Shown: positions 42,415 through 51,635, numbered from the stretch's first letter. The stretch: 64,000 nt of DNA from Streptomyces sp. FIT100 (GCF_024584805.1 NZ_CP075715.1:7349526-7413525), one strand, 5' to 3'. A program made the numbers and translations. Notes: generated from the letters alone by a model not told the origin.

Positions 42415-43230
42415 TTGCCCGCACCCGTCGTTCTCACCGGCCGCAGGACGCGCCTTGAGCCGCTCGGCATGCACCACGCGGAGGCCCTGGCCGAGGCCGG
42501 GGCCGAGGACCGCGCGACCGCCGCGTTCACCCTCGTTCCCCACGGTCCGGAAGCGGCCAGGAGCTATGTCGAATCCGCCCTCGCCGAGCAGGCCGCGGGC
42601 CGGGCGCTGCCCTTCGCGGTGGTCGCCGTCGCGGACGGCAGGGTGCTGGGTTCGACCCGCTTCCTGGAGCTGGACTACTGGCAGGGGCCGCTGGTGTGGC
42701 CCTGTGTGCCGGGCGTCCCGTACGGCGATCCCGCCGTGGCCGTGCCCGACGCCGCTGAGATCGGCAACACCTGGCTCGCGCGGCGCGCCCAGGGAACCGG
42801 GGTGAACACCGAGGCGAAGCTGCTGATGCTGCGCCACGCCTTCGAGACCTGGGGCGTGCGCCGGATCTCCTTCCGCGCCGACGTCCGCAACCTGCGCTCG
42901 CGCGCCGCCATCGAGCGGCTCGGCGCCACCTGCGAAGGCGTCCGCCGGGCGCACTCGCGCGGGCTGGACGGCGCCGTCCGCAGCACGGCGTTCTACTCGA
43001 TCCTGGACGACGAGTGGCCCGCTGTGCGCGACGTCATCGAGCTGCGCATCGCCGCGGCCGCGTCGCTCGCCGTTCCGGAACGGACCGCGGACGGCCGCCT
43101 CATCGAGCTGCCCGCGACGACGGTGCCGATGCCTTCCCTGCCGATGCCTGCCGTGCCGGCGTCCGTCGTGCCGTCCGTCGTGCCGTCCGTGGTGTCGGCG
43201 GCGGCCTGTCTCGCGCCGCACTCCGCCTGA
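42415..43230 (+). CDS. GNAT-family acetyltransferase (RimJ/RimL type)
   Basis: A 271-residue GNAT protein resembling RimJ/RimL N-acetyltransferases: LTGRRTRLEPLGMHHAEALAE at the start, VAVADGRVLGSTRFLELD, the acetyl-CoA loop RRAQGTGVNTEAKLLMLRHA, and RISFRADVRNLRSRAAIERLGA. The start is inferred as TTG 42415, needed to keep the first beta strand; A/G-rich GAAGGACCGAAG precedes it. The region upstream (42271-42350) is AT-rich with TTGACT at about 42285, a probable promoter. A Pro/Val-rich tail of ~40 residues (VPMPSLPMPAVPASVVPS) is unusual. Substrate unknown. Confidence 0.87.
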   Translation: MPAPVVLTGRRTRLEPLGMHHAEALAEAGAEDRATAAFTLVPHGPEAARSYVESALAEQAAGRALPFAVVAVADGRVLGSTRFLELDYWQGPLVWPCVPGVPYGDPAVAVPDAAEIGNTWLARRAQGTGVNTEAKLLMLRHAFETWGVRRISFRADVRNLRSRAAIERLGATCEGVRRAHSRGLDGAVRSTAFYSILDDEWPAVRDVIELRIAAAASLAVPERTADGRLIELPATTVPMPSLPMPAVPASVVPSVVPSVVSAAACLAPHSA

Positions 43231-43339
43231 TCGCGTCGGCCGGCGCCAACCTCCCGTTAACGAAAGGTCCTTGCGGGAATTCGTCCGGTGGTCGCCGTTG
43301 ACCTGCCCGCATACGGCTGCGAGACTCGCGGGGCGGTCG

Positions 43340-43355
43340 AGTGGTTTAGACCCCC
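43340..43355 (+). promoter_or_regulatory. DasR-like element upstream of the GH84 gene
   Basis: AGTGGTTTAGACCCCC matches the DasR consensus A(C/G)TGGTCTAGACCA(C/G)T at most positions, with the core TGGTxTAGACC intact. It lies 54-69 nt before the GTG of an N-acetylglucosaminidase, a fitting target for a GlcNAc-6-P-responsive repressor. Confidence 0.7.
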
Positions 43356-43408
43356 CGTCGGCTTCTTGCGTTCTGGTCGATCACCCCAGTGTGAACATTG
43401 GAGACACC

Positions 43409-45436
43409 GTGAGAACTAGCAGGATCGCGTGGGGCGCCCCACTCGCAGCCGCGATCACCGCAGCCGCTCTCGTGCTGAGCGCTTCGCCCCCCACCCCCGA
43501 CTCCTCGTCGCCCCGAGATCTCGCGGCCGAGCCCGCCGGCTCCGCACTGCCCGCTGTCCACCCCACGCCCCAGTCGCTCACCCGGGCCGGTGCCGACGTC
43601 CCCCTCACCCGCAGGGCCGTCCTCGTCACCGACGCCCGCACGGACCCGGCGGCCGAGGCCCGGCTGCGCGAGATCCTCAGGGCGCACGGGGTGACGAGCA
43701 TCGCCACCGCCACACCTCGCCAGGCGACGGCGGCCCCCCATGGGCCGGGCGACGGAAGCCTCACCGTGCTCCTCGGCCCCGCCTCCCGGTCCGACATCGC
43801 CGAGGCACTGGACGGCACCCGCGCCCCCGAGCGCGCCGAGGGCTACGCGCTGAGCGCCCGGTCGCAGCGGCAGGCGGCGGACGTGATAGCCCTGGGCGGC
43901 CACGACACCGCCGGGCAGTTCTACGCCGTCCAGACCCTGCGCCAGCTCCTCCGCCCCGCCGGGGGCCACCGCTGGTCCGTGGCCGGTGTCCGGGCCGCCG
44001 ACCACCCCGCCATGCCGCTGCGCGGCACCATCGAGGGGTTCTACGGCCAGCCCTGGACCCACCAGGAACGCCTGGACCAGATGGACTTCTACGGCGACGT
44101 GAAGGCCAACACCTACATCTACGCGCCCAAGGACGACCCGTACCACCGCGGCAAGTGGCGGGAGCCCTACCCGGCCGACAAGCTCAAGCAGCTCGGCGAA
44201 CTGGTCGGCCGCGCGGCCGCCAACCACGTCCGCTTCACCTTCGCGGTCTCTCCCGGCGAGTCCATCTGCTACTCGGACCCCGCCGACCGCGACGCCCTCA
44301 AGGCCAAGCTCCAGGCCCTGTACGACCTGGGCACGCGCGCGTTCTCCCTACCGCTCGACGACATCAGCTACACCCGCTGGAACTGCGACGGCGACCAGGC
44401 GGCGTACGGCGCCCCCGGACGGGCCGCCGCTGCCGCGGCCCAGGTCGACCTGCTCAACGACATCCAGCGGAACTTCATCGCCGGTCACGAGGGCGCGCAG
44501 CCCCTGCAGACCGTTCCCACCGAGTACGGCGACCTGACCGACACCGCCTACAAGCAGGCCATCCGGGCCACGCTCGACCCCGCCGTGGTGATGATGTGGA
44601 CCGGTACGGACGTCGTACCGCCCAGCATCACCGGCGCACAGGCCGAGGCGGCGTCCGCGCTCTTCGGCCGCAAGGTCTTCGTCTGGGACAACTATCCGGT
44701 CAACGACTACTTCAACACCAGCGGACGGCTGCTGCTCGCCCCGTACGACAAGCGAGAGGCCGGCCTCTCCGGACACCTCAGCGGCATCGTCGCCAACCCG
44801 ATGAACCAGCCCTACGCGAGCAAGGTCGCCGTCTTCGGCGCCGCCGCCTTCGCCTGGAACGACCACGCCTACCAGGCCGCCACGAACTGGCACGGGGCGA
44901 TGTCCTACCTCGCCGGGGGCGACCGCGCGGCCACCGAAGCCCTGCTCGTCTTCGGCGACCTCCAGCACCTCGCCCCCACCTTCGGGTCCACGCCCTGGCA
45001 GAACCAGGCCCCCCGACTCACCGCCCGCGTCCAGGAGTTCTGGGCCGACTGGGACGGCGGCGACCGCGACCGCGCGGTCAGGGAGCTGCGGGGCTACGCA
45101 CGGGGCATCCAGCAGGCGCCGGCCGTCATCCGCGGCGGCGCGGTGCAGCAGGGATTCGTCACCGACGCGGACGACTGGCTCGACGCCACCGCGCTGTGGG
45201 GCGAGGCGACGGTGAAGATGCTCGACGCGCTCGCCGCCGGGAACGCCGGTGACGAGGAGCGCGCCGGCAGGCTGGCGGCCGAGTCCCGCGGGCTTCAGGA
45301 CCGGGCCAGGGCGATCCGCACCGCACCGGCCCGCAACACCTGGGGCGAGGCCCAGCCCAAGGTCGGCGACGGCGTCCTCGACGCCTTCCTCACGCAGGCC
45401 GAAGCCCGGCTCGCGGGCGGGGACTTCGCCCGGTAG
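43409..45436 (+). CDS. Secreted GH84 beta-N-acetylglucosaminidase
   Basis: A 675-residue exported glycosidase. The N-terminal signal (RIAWGAPLAAAITAAALVLSA) is followed by a GH20b-like domain, then the GH84 barrel starting RGTIEGFYGQPWTHQERL. The catalytic Asp pair is Asp317-Asp318 in SLPLDDIS, used in substrate-assisted cleavage of beta-GlcNAc. A helical C-terminal domain follows. GTG 43409 has GGAG 8 nt upstream. Likely roles are release of GlcNAc from glycans, mucin or hyaluronan. The DasR-like box upstream fits GlcNAc control. A strong hairpin follows the stop. Confidence 0.92.
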   Translation: MRTSRIAWGAPLAAAITAAALVLSASPPTPDSSSPRDLAAEPAGSALPAVHPTPQSLTRAGADVPLTRRAVLVTDARTDPAAEARLREILRAHGVTSIATATPRQATAAPHGPGDGSLTVLLGPASRSDIAEALDGTRAPERAEGYALSARSQRQAADVIALGGHDTAGQFYAVQTLRQLLRPAGGHRWSVAGVRAADHPAMPLRGTIEGFYGQPWTHQERLDQMDFYGDVKANTYIYAPKDDPYHRGKWREPYPADKLKQLGELVGRAAANHVRFTFAVSPGESICYSDPADRDALKAKLQALYDLGTRAFSLPLDDISYTRWNCDGDQAAYGAPGRAAAAAAQVDLLNDIQRNFIAGHEGAQPLQTVPTEYGDLTDTAYKQAIRATLDPAVVMMWTGTDVVPPSITGAQAEAASALFGRKVFVWDNYPVNDYFNTSGRLLLAPYDKREAGLSGHLSGIVANPMNQPYASKVAVFGAAAFAWNDHAYQAATNWHGAMSYLAGGDRAATEALLVFGDLQHLAPTFGSTPWQNQAPRLTARVQEFWADWDGGDRDRAVRELRGYARGIQQAPAVIRGGAVQQGFVTDADDWLDATALWGEATVKMLDALAAGNAGDEERAGRLAAESRGLQDRARAIRTAPARNTWGEAQPKVGDGVLDAFLTQAEARLAGGDFAR

Positions 45437-45453
45437 GGCCACAACCGGCCTTC

Positions 45454-45489
45454 CGCGCCCGGGGCGTCGCCGACGGCGCCCCGGGCGCG
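45454..45489 (+). terminator. Hairpin after the GH84 gene
   Basis: CGCGCCCGGGGCG pairs with CGCCCCGGGCGCG around a short loop (45454-45489), a near-perfect GC stem. Confidence 0.7.
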
Positions 45490-45684
45490 GGCCGTACAGG
45501 CCCCGGACGGCGGGTCAGGGTGCGCACGCACCGGCTGTCCATCCGTGCCGACACCCATGGTCCGCCCTCGGGACGGGATGGCAGCATGTGTCTTCCCGCC
45601 CCGCAGCGTCACGCCCGTGTCCCGCAGCGCGGCACCCAGCACACCGGAAGACGAAGGGATGGGCAGGAAGTGCCCGCTGCACGG

Positions 45685-46155
45685 ATGAGCACCACGCCGC
45701 TGCCAGGCATAGGTGTCCAGTACGACCTCACCACGCGCGAACACCGCCATCTGTCGGTGATCGCACACCGGGACGGCACCCGGACGGTGAACGTCTACCG
45801 GGCCGACGACCCCGACGCCTGCGCCCACTCGCTGCATCTGACGGCGGGGGAGGCGACGTCGCTCATCGACGCGCTGACGCCGGACCACCACAGCCCGACC
45901 CTGCTGCACACCACCGACCTCGGACTGGTCGCCGAGCGGATCGAGCTCTCCGCCCACTCGCACTGGAACGGCCGGGTGCTGGGCGAGACGCGGATGCGGA
46001 CCGAGACCGGCGCGTCCATCGTGGCCGTGCTGCGCAGGGCCGGAGCGATCCCCTCGCCGGCGCCCGACTTCCGGCTCGCCGGCGGGGACACCATGATCGT
46101 CATCGGCACCCGCGAGGGCGTCGAGGCGGCCGCCGCGATACTCGGACGGGAGTGA
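45685..46155 (+). CDS. khtT: KhtT-like regulatory subunit of a K+/H+ antiporter
   Basis: A 156-residue cytosolic protein. The N-terminal half (GVQYDLTTREHRHLSVIAHRDG) is as in KhtT, and the C-terminal half is a TrkA-C/RCK_C domain (TGASIVAVLRRAG..FRLAGGDTMIVIGTREGVEAAAA). It should gate the adjacent CPA2 antiporter by ligand or pH sensing. ATG 45685 is chosen at the conserved start; the ribosome site is weak (AGGAAG 16 nt upstream). The next gene starts 4 nt after the stop. Confidence 0.88.
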   Translation: MSTTPLPGIGVQYDLTTREHRHLSVIAHRDGTRTVNVYRADDPDACAHSLHLTAGEATSLIDALTPDHHSPTLLHTTDLGLVAERIELSAHSHWNGRVLGETRMRTETGASIVAVLRRAGAIPSPAPDFRLAGGDTMIVIGTREGVEAAAAILGRE

Positions 46156-46159
46156 CCGC

Positions 46160-47398
46160 GTGCACTCGGCGCTCTTCCTCATCGAGTTCGGCGCGATCAT
46201 CCTCGGACTCGGTCTGCTCGGCCGTGTCGCGGGCCGCTTCCGGTTCTCCCCGATACCGCTCTACCTGCTGGCCGGACTCGCCTTCGGCAAGGGCGGACTC
46301 CTCCCGCTCGGCGCGAGCGAGGAGTTCGTCGCCATCGGTGCCGAGATCGGCGTCATCCTGCTCCTGCTGATGCTCGGTCTGGAGTACACCGCCAGCGACC
46401 TCGTCTCCAACCTCAGGACCCAGTACCCGGCCGGACTCGTCGACTTCACCCTCAACGCCGTGCCCGGTGCCCTCGCGGCGCTGCTGCTCGGCTGGGGGCC
46501 GGTGGCGGCGGTCGTCCTCGCCGGGGTCACCTGGATCTCGTCGTCCGGCGTCATCGCCAAGGTGATGGGGGACCTGGGACGGCTCGGCAACCGCGAAACC
46601 CCCGTGATCCTCAGCATCCTGGTCCTCGAGGACCTGGCCATGGCCGTCTACCTGCCGATCGTCACGGCCCTGCTGGCCGGGGTGAGCCTGGCCGCAGGCA
46701 GCGTCACCCTGACGATCGCGCTCGGTGTGGCCGGGGCGGTGCTGTTCGTCGCCGTCCGCTACGGCAGGGTCATCTCCCGCTTCGTCTCCAGCGACGACCC
46801 CGAGAAACTGCTGCTGGTCGTGCTCGGCCTGACACTGCTCGTGGCCGGCATCGCCCAGCAGCTCCAGGTCTCCGCGGCGGTCGGCGCCTTCCTGGTCGGC
46901 ATCGCCCTGTCCGGGGAGGTCGCCGAGGGCGCCCACGCCCTGCTCAGCCCGTTGCGGGACCTGTTCGCGGCCGTCTTCTTCGTCTTCTTCGGCCTGCACA
47001 CCGATCCCGCCAGCATCCCGCCCGTGCTCCTGCCCGCGCTGGCCCTGGCCGTGGTCACGGCGTGCACGAAGGTGGCGACCGGCTACTGGGCCGCGAAGCG
47101 GGCCGGCGTGGGCGTCAAGGGCCGCTGGCGCGCCGGCGGCACGCTCGTCGCGCGCGGCGAGTTCTCCATCGTCATCGCCGGCCTGGCCGTCACCGCCGGC
47201 ATCGAGCCCGCGATGGGCCCGCTGGCCACCGCGTACGTACTCATCCTCGTCGTCATCGGCTCGCTCACCGCCCGCTGGACCGAGCCGCTCGCCGCCCGCC
47301 TCACCCGGCACCGCGGCCGGACCTCGGCCGCGGTGCCCGAGGTGAGGGAGCGGGTGGACCGGGCCACGGACCCGTTGGCGGGGAGCCGCGGCCACTGA
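46160..47398 (+). CDS. khtU: CPA2 cation/proton antiporter (KhtU-like)
   Basis: A 412-residue CPA2 exchanger with 12-13 membrane segments: LGLLGRVAGRFRFSPIPLYL, the ion-binding region LVLEDLAMAVYLPI (conserved Asp), AAVGAFLVGIALSG and FFGLHTDP. It probably exports K+ in exchange for H+ in the Bacillus KhtTU manner; the separate RCK protein is encoded just upstream. GTG 46160 follows the khtT stop by 4 nt, so translation is coupled. A short hydrophilic tail ends the protein. Confidence 0.9.
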   Translation: MHSALFLIEFGAIILGLGLLGRVAGRFRFSPIPLYLLAGLAFGKGGLLPLGASEEFVAIGAEIGVILLLLMLGLEYTASDLVSNLRTQYPAGLVDFTLNAVPGALAALLLGWGPVAAVVLAGVTWISSSGVIAKVMGDLGRLGNRETPVILSILVLEDLAMAVYLPIVTALLAGVSLAAGSVTLTIALGVAGAVLFVAVRYGRVISRFVSSDDPEKLLLVVLGLTLLVAGIAQQLQVSAAVGAFLVGIALSGEVAEGAHALLSPLRDLFAAVFFVFFGLHTDPASIPPVLLPALALAVVTACTKVATGYWAAKRAGVGVKGRWRAGGTLVARGEFSIVIAGLAVTAGIEPAMGPLATAYVLILVVIGSLTARWTEPLAARLTRHRGRTSAAVPEVRERVDRATDPLAGSRGH

Positions 47399-47464
47399 AG
47401 GCGCCCGGGGTCCCGCACTCCCCGGGGCCCCCGGCCTCCGGTCCCGGGTTCCGGGGTCCGGCGC

Positions 47465-48445
47465 TCAGGCCGGGTGGTGCCCGTTCGTGCCCAGGGCGTC
47501 GCTGAGCACGGTGATGGCCTGGGCGACGGCCGCGCGCGTGGCGTGGGTGTCGCTCAGCGGGTTGAGCATCATGAAGTCGTGCGTGATGCCGTCGTAGCGG
47601 ACCGTGGTGACGTCGACTCCCGCGGCGCGGAGCTTGGCCGCGTACGCCTCGCCCTCGTCGCGCAGGACGTCGGCCTCGTCGACGATGACGAAGGCGGGCG
47701 GCAGGCCGGCGAGCTGGTCGAGTCCGGCCTTCAGGGGGGAGGCGGTGATCTCGCTGCGCTGCGTGCGGTCGGGGGCGTAGGCGTCCCAGAACCACTCCAT
47801 GGCCTTGGCCGTGAGGAAATAGCCCGTGGCGAAGTCGGAGTAGGACTTGGTGTCCATGTCCGCGTTGGTGACCGGGTAGAACAGCGACTGCTGGACGAAG
47901 CGGACGTCTCCGCGCTCCTTGGCCATCAGCGCCAGCGCGGTCGCCATGTTCCCGCCCACCGAGTCGCCCGCCACCGCCATACGGTCCGGGTCGAGGCCGT
48001 GGGCGGCGCCCTCGTGCATGACCCACTGGGCGGTCGCGTAGCCCTGCTCGATCGCCACCGGATAGTGCGCTTCGGGCGAGCGGGCGTACTCGACGAACAC
48101 CACCGCGGCCCGCGCTCCGTCCGCCAGTTCGCGCACCAGCCGGTCGTGGGTGTCGGCGTTGCCGAGAACCCAGCCCCCGCCGTGCATGTACAGCACGACC
48201 GGAAGCGGCCCGGTGGCGTTCTGCGGCCGGACGATGCGGACGCGGACGTCACCGACGTCGGCGGGGACCGTCATCCACTCCGAGTCGACGGAGAGCTTGT
48301 CGATCGGCGCGGCCTGGATGTCGTCGAGCACCTTGCGGGCCTTCTCGGGGCCCAGCTGGTAGAGGAACGGCGGTTTCGACGACGCCTCGGAGATCTGCTG
48401 GGAGGCGGGTTCCAGGACGAGGCTGCCGGCGGACTGGGTGGTCAT
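47465..48445 (-). CDS. Alpha/beta hydrolase of the hormone-sensitive-lipase group
   Basis: A 326-residue esterase. It has the oxyanion-hole motif HGGGW (residues ~88-92), the nucleophile elbow GDSVGGN (Ser near 161), an Asp in IVDEADVLRDEG and the catalytic His in GITHDFMML. This arrangement is the HSL (bacterial family IV) type, acting on short-chain esters or drug-like substrates. AAGGAG lies 7 nt before ATG 48445. It is divergent from the nhaA fusion gene and convergent to the antiporter. Confidence 0.9.
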   Translation of the reverse strand: MTTQSAGSLVLEPASQQISEASSKPPFLYQLGPEKARKVLDDIQAAPIDKLSVDSEWMTVPADVGDVRVRIVRPQNATGPLPVVLYMHGGGWVLGNADTHDRLVRELADGARAAVVFVEYARSPEAHYPVAIEQGYATAQWVMHEGAAHGLDPDRMAVAGDSVGGNMATALALMAKERGDVRFVQQSLFYPVTNADMDTKSYSDFATGYFLTAKAMEWFWDAYAPDRTQRSEITASPLKAGLDQLAGLPPAFVIVDEADVLRDEGEAYAAKLRAAGVDVTTVRYDGITHDFMMLNPLSDTHATRAAVAQAITVLSDALGTNGHHPA

Positions 48446-48499
48446 GACGATCTCCTTGGAATCTCGGACGGTTGCTGACCGAGCAGATGTAGGCGCCAT

Positions 48500-50500
48500 A
48501 TGCCACCAGGGTCACTCGCACGGGTGGTGATCGCATCCGTCGATCCCCGGCCCGTGACCGCGGCGCAGGGCCGTCGGGAGGCCGAGTCGGGCGGGACCCA
48601 CGACGATGGCGGGGTGAGCGAAGGCGCGACGCCCCAGGGCTTCTCCGGTCTGACCGCTTGGAGCAGCGACTCACGGTCACCGCTGCGGGACTTCCTGCGT
48701 ACGGAGACCGGCAGCGCCGTGGTGCTCATGGCCGCGGCCCTCGCCGCCCTCGCCTGGGCGAACGCGGCACCCGCGGCCTACGAGGCGCTGTGGCACACGG
48801 AGCTGTCCGTGCGGGTCGGGCGGTACGGGGTCGGCCTCGGGCTGCGGGAGTGGGTCAACAGCGGCCTGATGGCGGTGTTCTTCTTCGTGGTCGGACTGGA
48901 GGCGCGCCGTGAGTTCGACATGGGTGAGCTCCGTGAGCGCAAGCGCGTGACCCTGCCGCTGCTGGCCGGTCTCAGCGGCATGCTCGTGCCCGTCGGCGTC
49001 TACCTGGCCGTCAACGCGGGGGAGCCGTCGGCGCGCGGCTGGGGGGCGGCCATGTCCACGGACACCGCGTTCGCGCTCGGCATGCTCGCCCTCATCGGCA
49101 ACCGGATGCCGCCGGGCCTGCGCGTGTTCATCCTGACCCTCTCCGTCGTCGACGACTTCGTGGCCCTCGCCGTCGTCGCCGGCGTCTACAGCGGTCCCCT
49201 CTCGATGGCGGCCCTGCTCTGGGCGGCCGCGGTGTTCGCCCTGGTCCTGGTGGCGCGTGCGGCCGGACTGCGCTGCGGGGCGGTGTACGCGCTGCTCGGG
49301 GTGGTGCTCTGGCTCGCGTTGCTGGAGTCGGGAATCGACCCGGTCGTCACCGGGCTCGCCATGGGGCTGCTCACCAGTGCACATCCCGCGGCGCGCAGCG
49401 AACTCGAGCGGGCGAGCGACCTGTTCCGCTTCTTCCGGGAGCAGCCCACCCCGGATCTCGAACGCTCCCTGCGACGCGGGCTGGCCTCCGCGATCTCCCC
49501 CAACGAACGTCTGCGGCAGCAGTACCACCTGTGGACCAGCTTCGTCGTCGCGCCGCTCTTCGCGCTCGCCAACGCCGGTATCGAGCTCAGCGGCGAGCAG
49601 CTCTCCCGGGCGTTCACCTCGCCCATCACCCTCGGCGTCCTGCTCGCCCTCGTCCTCGGCAAGCCCCTGGGAATCCTGGGCGCCTCGTCGCTGACGACGC
49701 TGCTGAGCGGAGGGCGGCTGCGGCCCCCGGCCGGCTGGGGCGCGGTCGCGGTCGGTGGCTCCCTCGCGGGCGCCGCCTTCACGGTGTCGCTGCTCATCGC
49801 CGACCTCGCCTTCGACGGCACCCAGCTGGCCGACGCGAAGGTCGGGGTGCTCAGCGCCGTTCTCTGCTCGTTCGCGCTCGGCCTGCTGCTGACCCGGCTC
49901 CTCTCGCTCCTGCCCAAGCGGCCGCGTCTGCGGGCCCTGCTCGGCCGCGCCGAGGCCATGGTCGACCTCGCGGTGCCCGTCGACCCCGAGCGCGACCATG
50001 TGCGCGGCCCGAGCGACGCCCCGGTCACGGTCGTCGAGTACGCCGATTTCGAGTGTCCGTACTGCGGTCGGGCCGAGCCGGTGATCCGGGAGCTGCTCAG
50101 GGACGTCGGGGACGTCCGCTACGTCTGGCGCCATCTGCCGCTCAACGACGTGCACCCGCACGCCCAGCTGGCCGCGGAGGCTGCCGAGGCGGCGGCCGGG
50201 CAGCAGCGCTTCTGGGAGATGCACGACCTGCTGCTCGACCACCAGGGCGCGCTGCTCGCCCCCGATCTCCTGCGGTACGCGGCGGAACTGGGCCTGGACA
50301 CCGAACGGTTCCGACGTGACCTGGCCGCGCACCGGGGCGCGGCGCGGGTGGCGGAGGACGTCGAGTCGGCGGACCTCAGCGGGGTGTCGGGGACACCGAC
50401 GTTCTTCGTCAACGGCCGCAGGCACCACGGTGCCTACGACATCGCCGGGCTCAAGGCCGCGGTGCGGGAGGCTCGGGCCCGTGCGGTCGTGATGGGCTGA
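48500..50500 (+). CDS. nhaA: NhaA Na+/H+ antiporter fused to a DsbA-like thioredoxin domain
   Basis: A ~666-residue fusion. Residues ~65-470 are NhaA with 12 TM segments, including the sodium-site region MSTDTAFALGML and LSVVDDFVALAVV (Asp pair). Residues ~490-665 are a DsbA/thioredoxin-like domain with an active site CPYC (Cys519-Cys522) and the cis-Pro loop SGTPTFFVNG. Such fusions occur in several actinobacteria; the domain may couple redox state to ion exchange. The start is unsure: ATG 48500 begins with atypical third positions, and GTG 48554 or 48614 are plausible. Confidence 0.9.
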   Translation: MPPGSLARVVIASVDPRPVTAAQGRREAESGGTHDDGGVSEGATPQGFSGLTAWSSDSRSPLRDFLRTETGSAVVLMAAALAALAWANAAPAAYEALWHTELSVRVGRYGVGLGLREWVNSGLMAVFFFVVGLEARREFDMGELRERKRVTLPLLAGLSGMLVPVGVYLAVNAGEPSARGWGAAMSTDTAFALGMLALIGNRMPPGLRVFILTLSVVDDFVALAVVAGVYSGPLSMAALLWAAAVFALVLVARAAGLRCGAVYALLGVVLWLALLESGIDPVVTGLAMGLLTSAHPAARSELERASDLFRFFREQPTPDLERSLRRGLASAISPNERLRQQYHLWTSFVVAPLFALANAGIELSGEQLSRAFTSPITLGVLLALVLGKPLGILGASSLTTLLSGGRLRPPAGWGAVAVGGSLAGAAFTVSLLIADLAFDGTQLADAKVGVLSAVLCSFALGLLLTRLLSLLPKRPRLRALLGRAEAMVDLAVPVDPERDHVRGPSDAPVTVVEYADFECPYCGRAEPVIRELLRDVGDVRYVWRHLPLNDVHPHAQLAAEAAEAAAGQQRFWEMHDLLLDHQGALLAPDLLRYAAELGLDTERFRRDLAAHRGAARVAEDVESADLSGVSGTPTFFVNGRRHHGAYDIAGLKAAVREARARAVVMG

Positions 50501-50535
50501 TGCGGGTGCACGAGCGGCACGATGCGGGCACGCGC

Positions 50536-50601
50536 GTCCGTGCTCCGCTCACGCGCCGTCCATGGGAAGTCCGTGCTCCGCTCACGCGCCGTCCATGGGA
50601 A
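50536..50601. repeat. 33-bp tandem duplication at the DUF6510 3' end
   Basis: Positions 50536-50568 and 50569-50601 are identical (GTCCGTGCTCCGCTCACGCG...). The duplicated unit includes the last codons and stop of the DUF6510 gene; only one copy is in use. Confidence 0.95.
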
Positions 50602-50878
50602 ACGCGAGCGCCACGGCGCCCCGCAGGTCGAGCCAGAGCGTCTGCGTGCCACGGACCATGCGCAGCACCACCTCGTCGCACCCCTCGCAGCGTGCCACCA
50701 GGCCGGGGGCGTGCGCGTACACTCGCAGCGCGGCCACGGGTTCCGTGCGGCCGCAGTGCGCACAGCGGCTGGTCGCGGTGGTCACGTCGACCGCGAACAC
50801 CTCGGAGAGCGGCCCCGCCAGCGCGTTGCCGTCCATGTACGCGTACTCGGCGGGGGAGCCGTCTGCCGGAATCGTCAT
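50582..50878 (-). CDS. DUF6510-like zinc-ribbon protein
   Basis: A 98-residue protein with two Cys pairs, CAHCGRTEP (near residue 40) and RCEGCDEVVLRMVR (near 65), forming a zinc ribbon. The family is found next to flavin reductase and molybdopterin oxidase genes in actinobacteria. GGAGG lies 6 nt before ATG 50878, and the ATG follows the reductase stop by one base. It is the third gene of that operon. Function unknown; a partner or maturation role is inferred. Confidence 0.78.
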   Translation of the reverse strand: MTIPADGSPAEYAYMDGNALAGPLSEVFAVDVTTATSRCAHCGRTEPVAALRVYAHAPGLVARCEGCDEVVLRMVRGTQTLWLDLRGAVALAFPMDGA

Positions 50879-50879
50879 C

Positions 50880-51635
50880 TCATCCTCCACTGGGGCCGAA
50901 ACGCTCCGTCCTGATGCGCTCGGGAGGGTGGCCGAGGAGCACCAGGGCGGCGGCGGCCCGCTCGACGAAGCCGGTGGGTCCGCAGACGTAGCAGGCCGGA
51001 GCGAAGTCAGGGGGCCATCCGTTGCGCACCAGATCCTCGGCTGTCAGCCGGCCCGGCGGGCGCGGCCAGTTCTCGGGCGCCGTACGCGTGTAGACGTAGG
51101 CGGTGTCCAAGCCCGGTGAGCCCTTGCGCAGTTCGGTCGCGTACAGACGGGCCTCGGGGTCGCGTACGGAGTACAGCAGCCTGAAGGGCACGCGGCTGCC
51201 CGCCGCGTCCCGCGTTCGGATCATGGACATCAGCGGCGCGAGCCCGGAGCCGCCTGCCACCAGCAGGACCGGCTCCCCCTGTTCGGGCCGCCAGACGAAC
51301 CAGCCGCCGACGGGCCCGCGGATCTCCACGAAGTCCCCCGTCAGGAGCTCGTCCACGAGGTACGGCGACACCTCGCCGCCGGGCACGCGCTGCACGGTCA
51401 GCTCCACGCGCTCGCCGTCCGGTGCGGAGGCCACGGAGTAGCTGCGATGTGCGCGGTACCCGTCCTCCGCCGTCAGCCGGACGTCGATGTGCTGGCCCGC
51501 CAAATGCCCCGGCCACTCCGGCACATGCAGTACCAGCGTCGTCGCGGTCGCCGACTCCGCGTGCCGGTCCACGACCTCGCCGGTCCGCCAGCGCGGACGG
51601 TCGCCTAGTCGCCCTGATAGCGCTGTTCTCGCCAT
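50880..51635 (-). CDS. Ferredoxin reductase-type FAD/NAD(P) oxidoreductase
   Basis: A 251-residue flavin reductase. It has the FAD site RSYSVASAP, the isoalloxazine loop GPVGGWFVW, the NAD(P) site VAGGSGLAPLMSMI and the end YVCGPTGFVERAA. There is no iron-sulfur domain. The gene starts inside the 3' end of the molybdopterin oxidase gene (31-nt overlap, ATG 51635 after CGGAGA), so the two are coupled and the reductase is the probable electron partner of the oxidase. Confidence 0.9.
   Translation of the reverse strand: MARTALSGRLGDRPRWRTGEVVDRHAESATATTLVLHVPEWPGHLAGQHIDVRLTAEDGYRAHRSYSVASAPDGERVELTVQRVPGGEVSPYLVDELLTGDFVEIRGPVGGWFVWRPEQGEPVLLVAGGSGLAPLMSMIRTRDAAGSRVPFRLLYSVRDPEARLYATELRKGSPGLDTAYVYTRTAPENWPRPPGRLTAEDLVRNGWPPDFAPACYVCGPTGFVERAAAALVLLGHPPERIRTERFGPSGG

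Noticed and set aside
43282..43312. GGAAT...GTT near 43282 as a sigma-R promoter
   Set aside because: The spacing is 16 nt instead of 18-19, so it does not fit the consensus.
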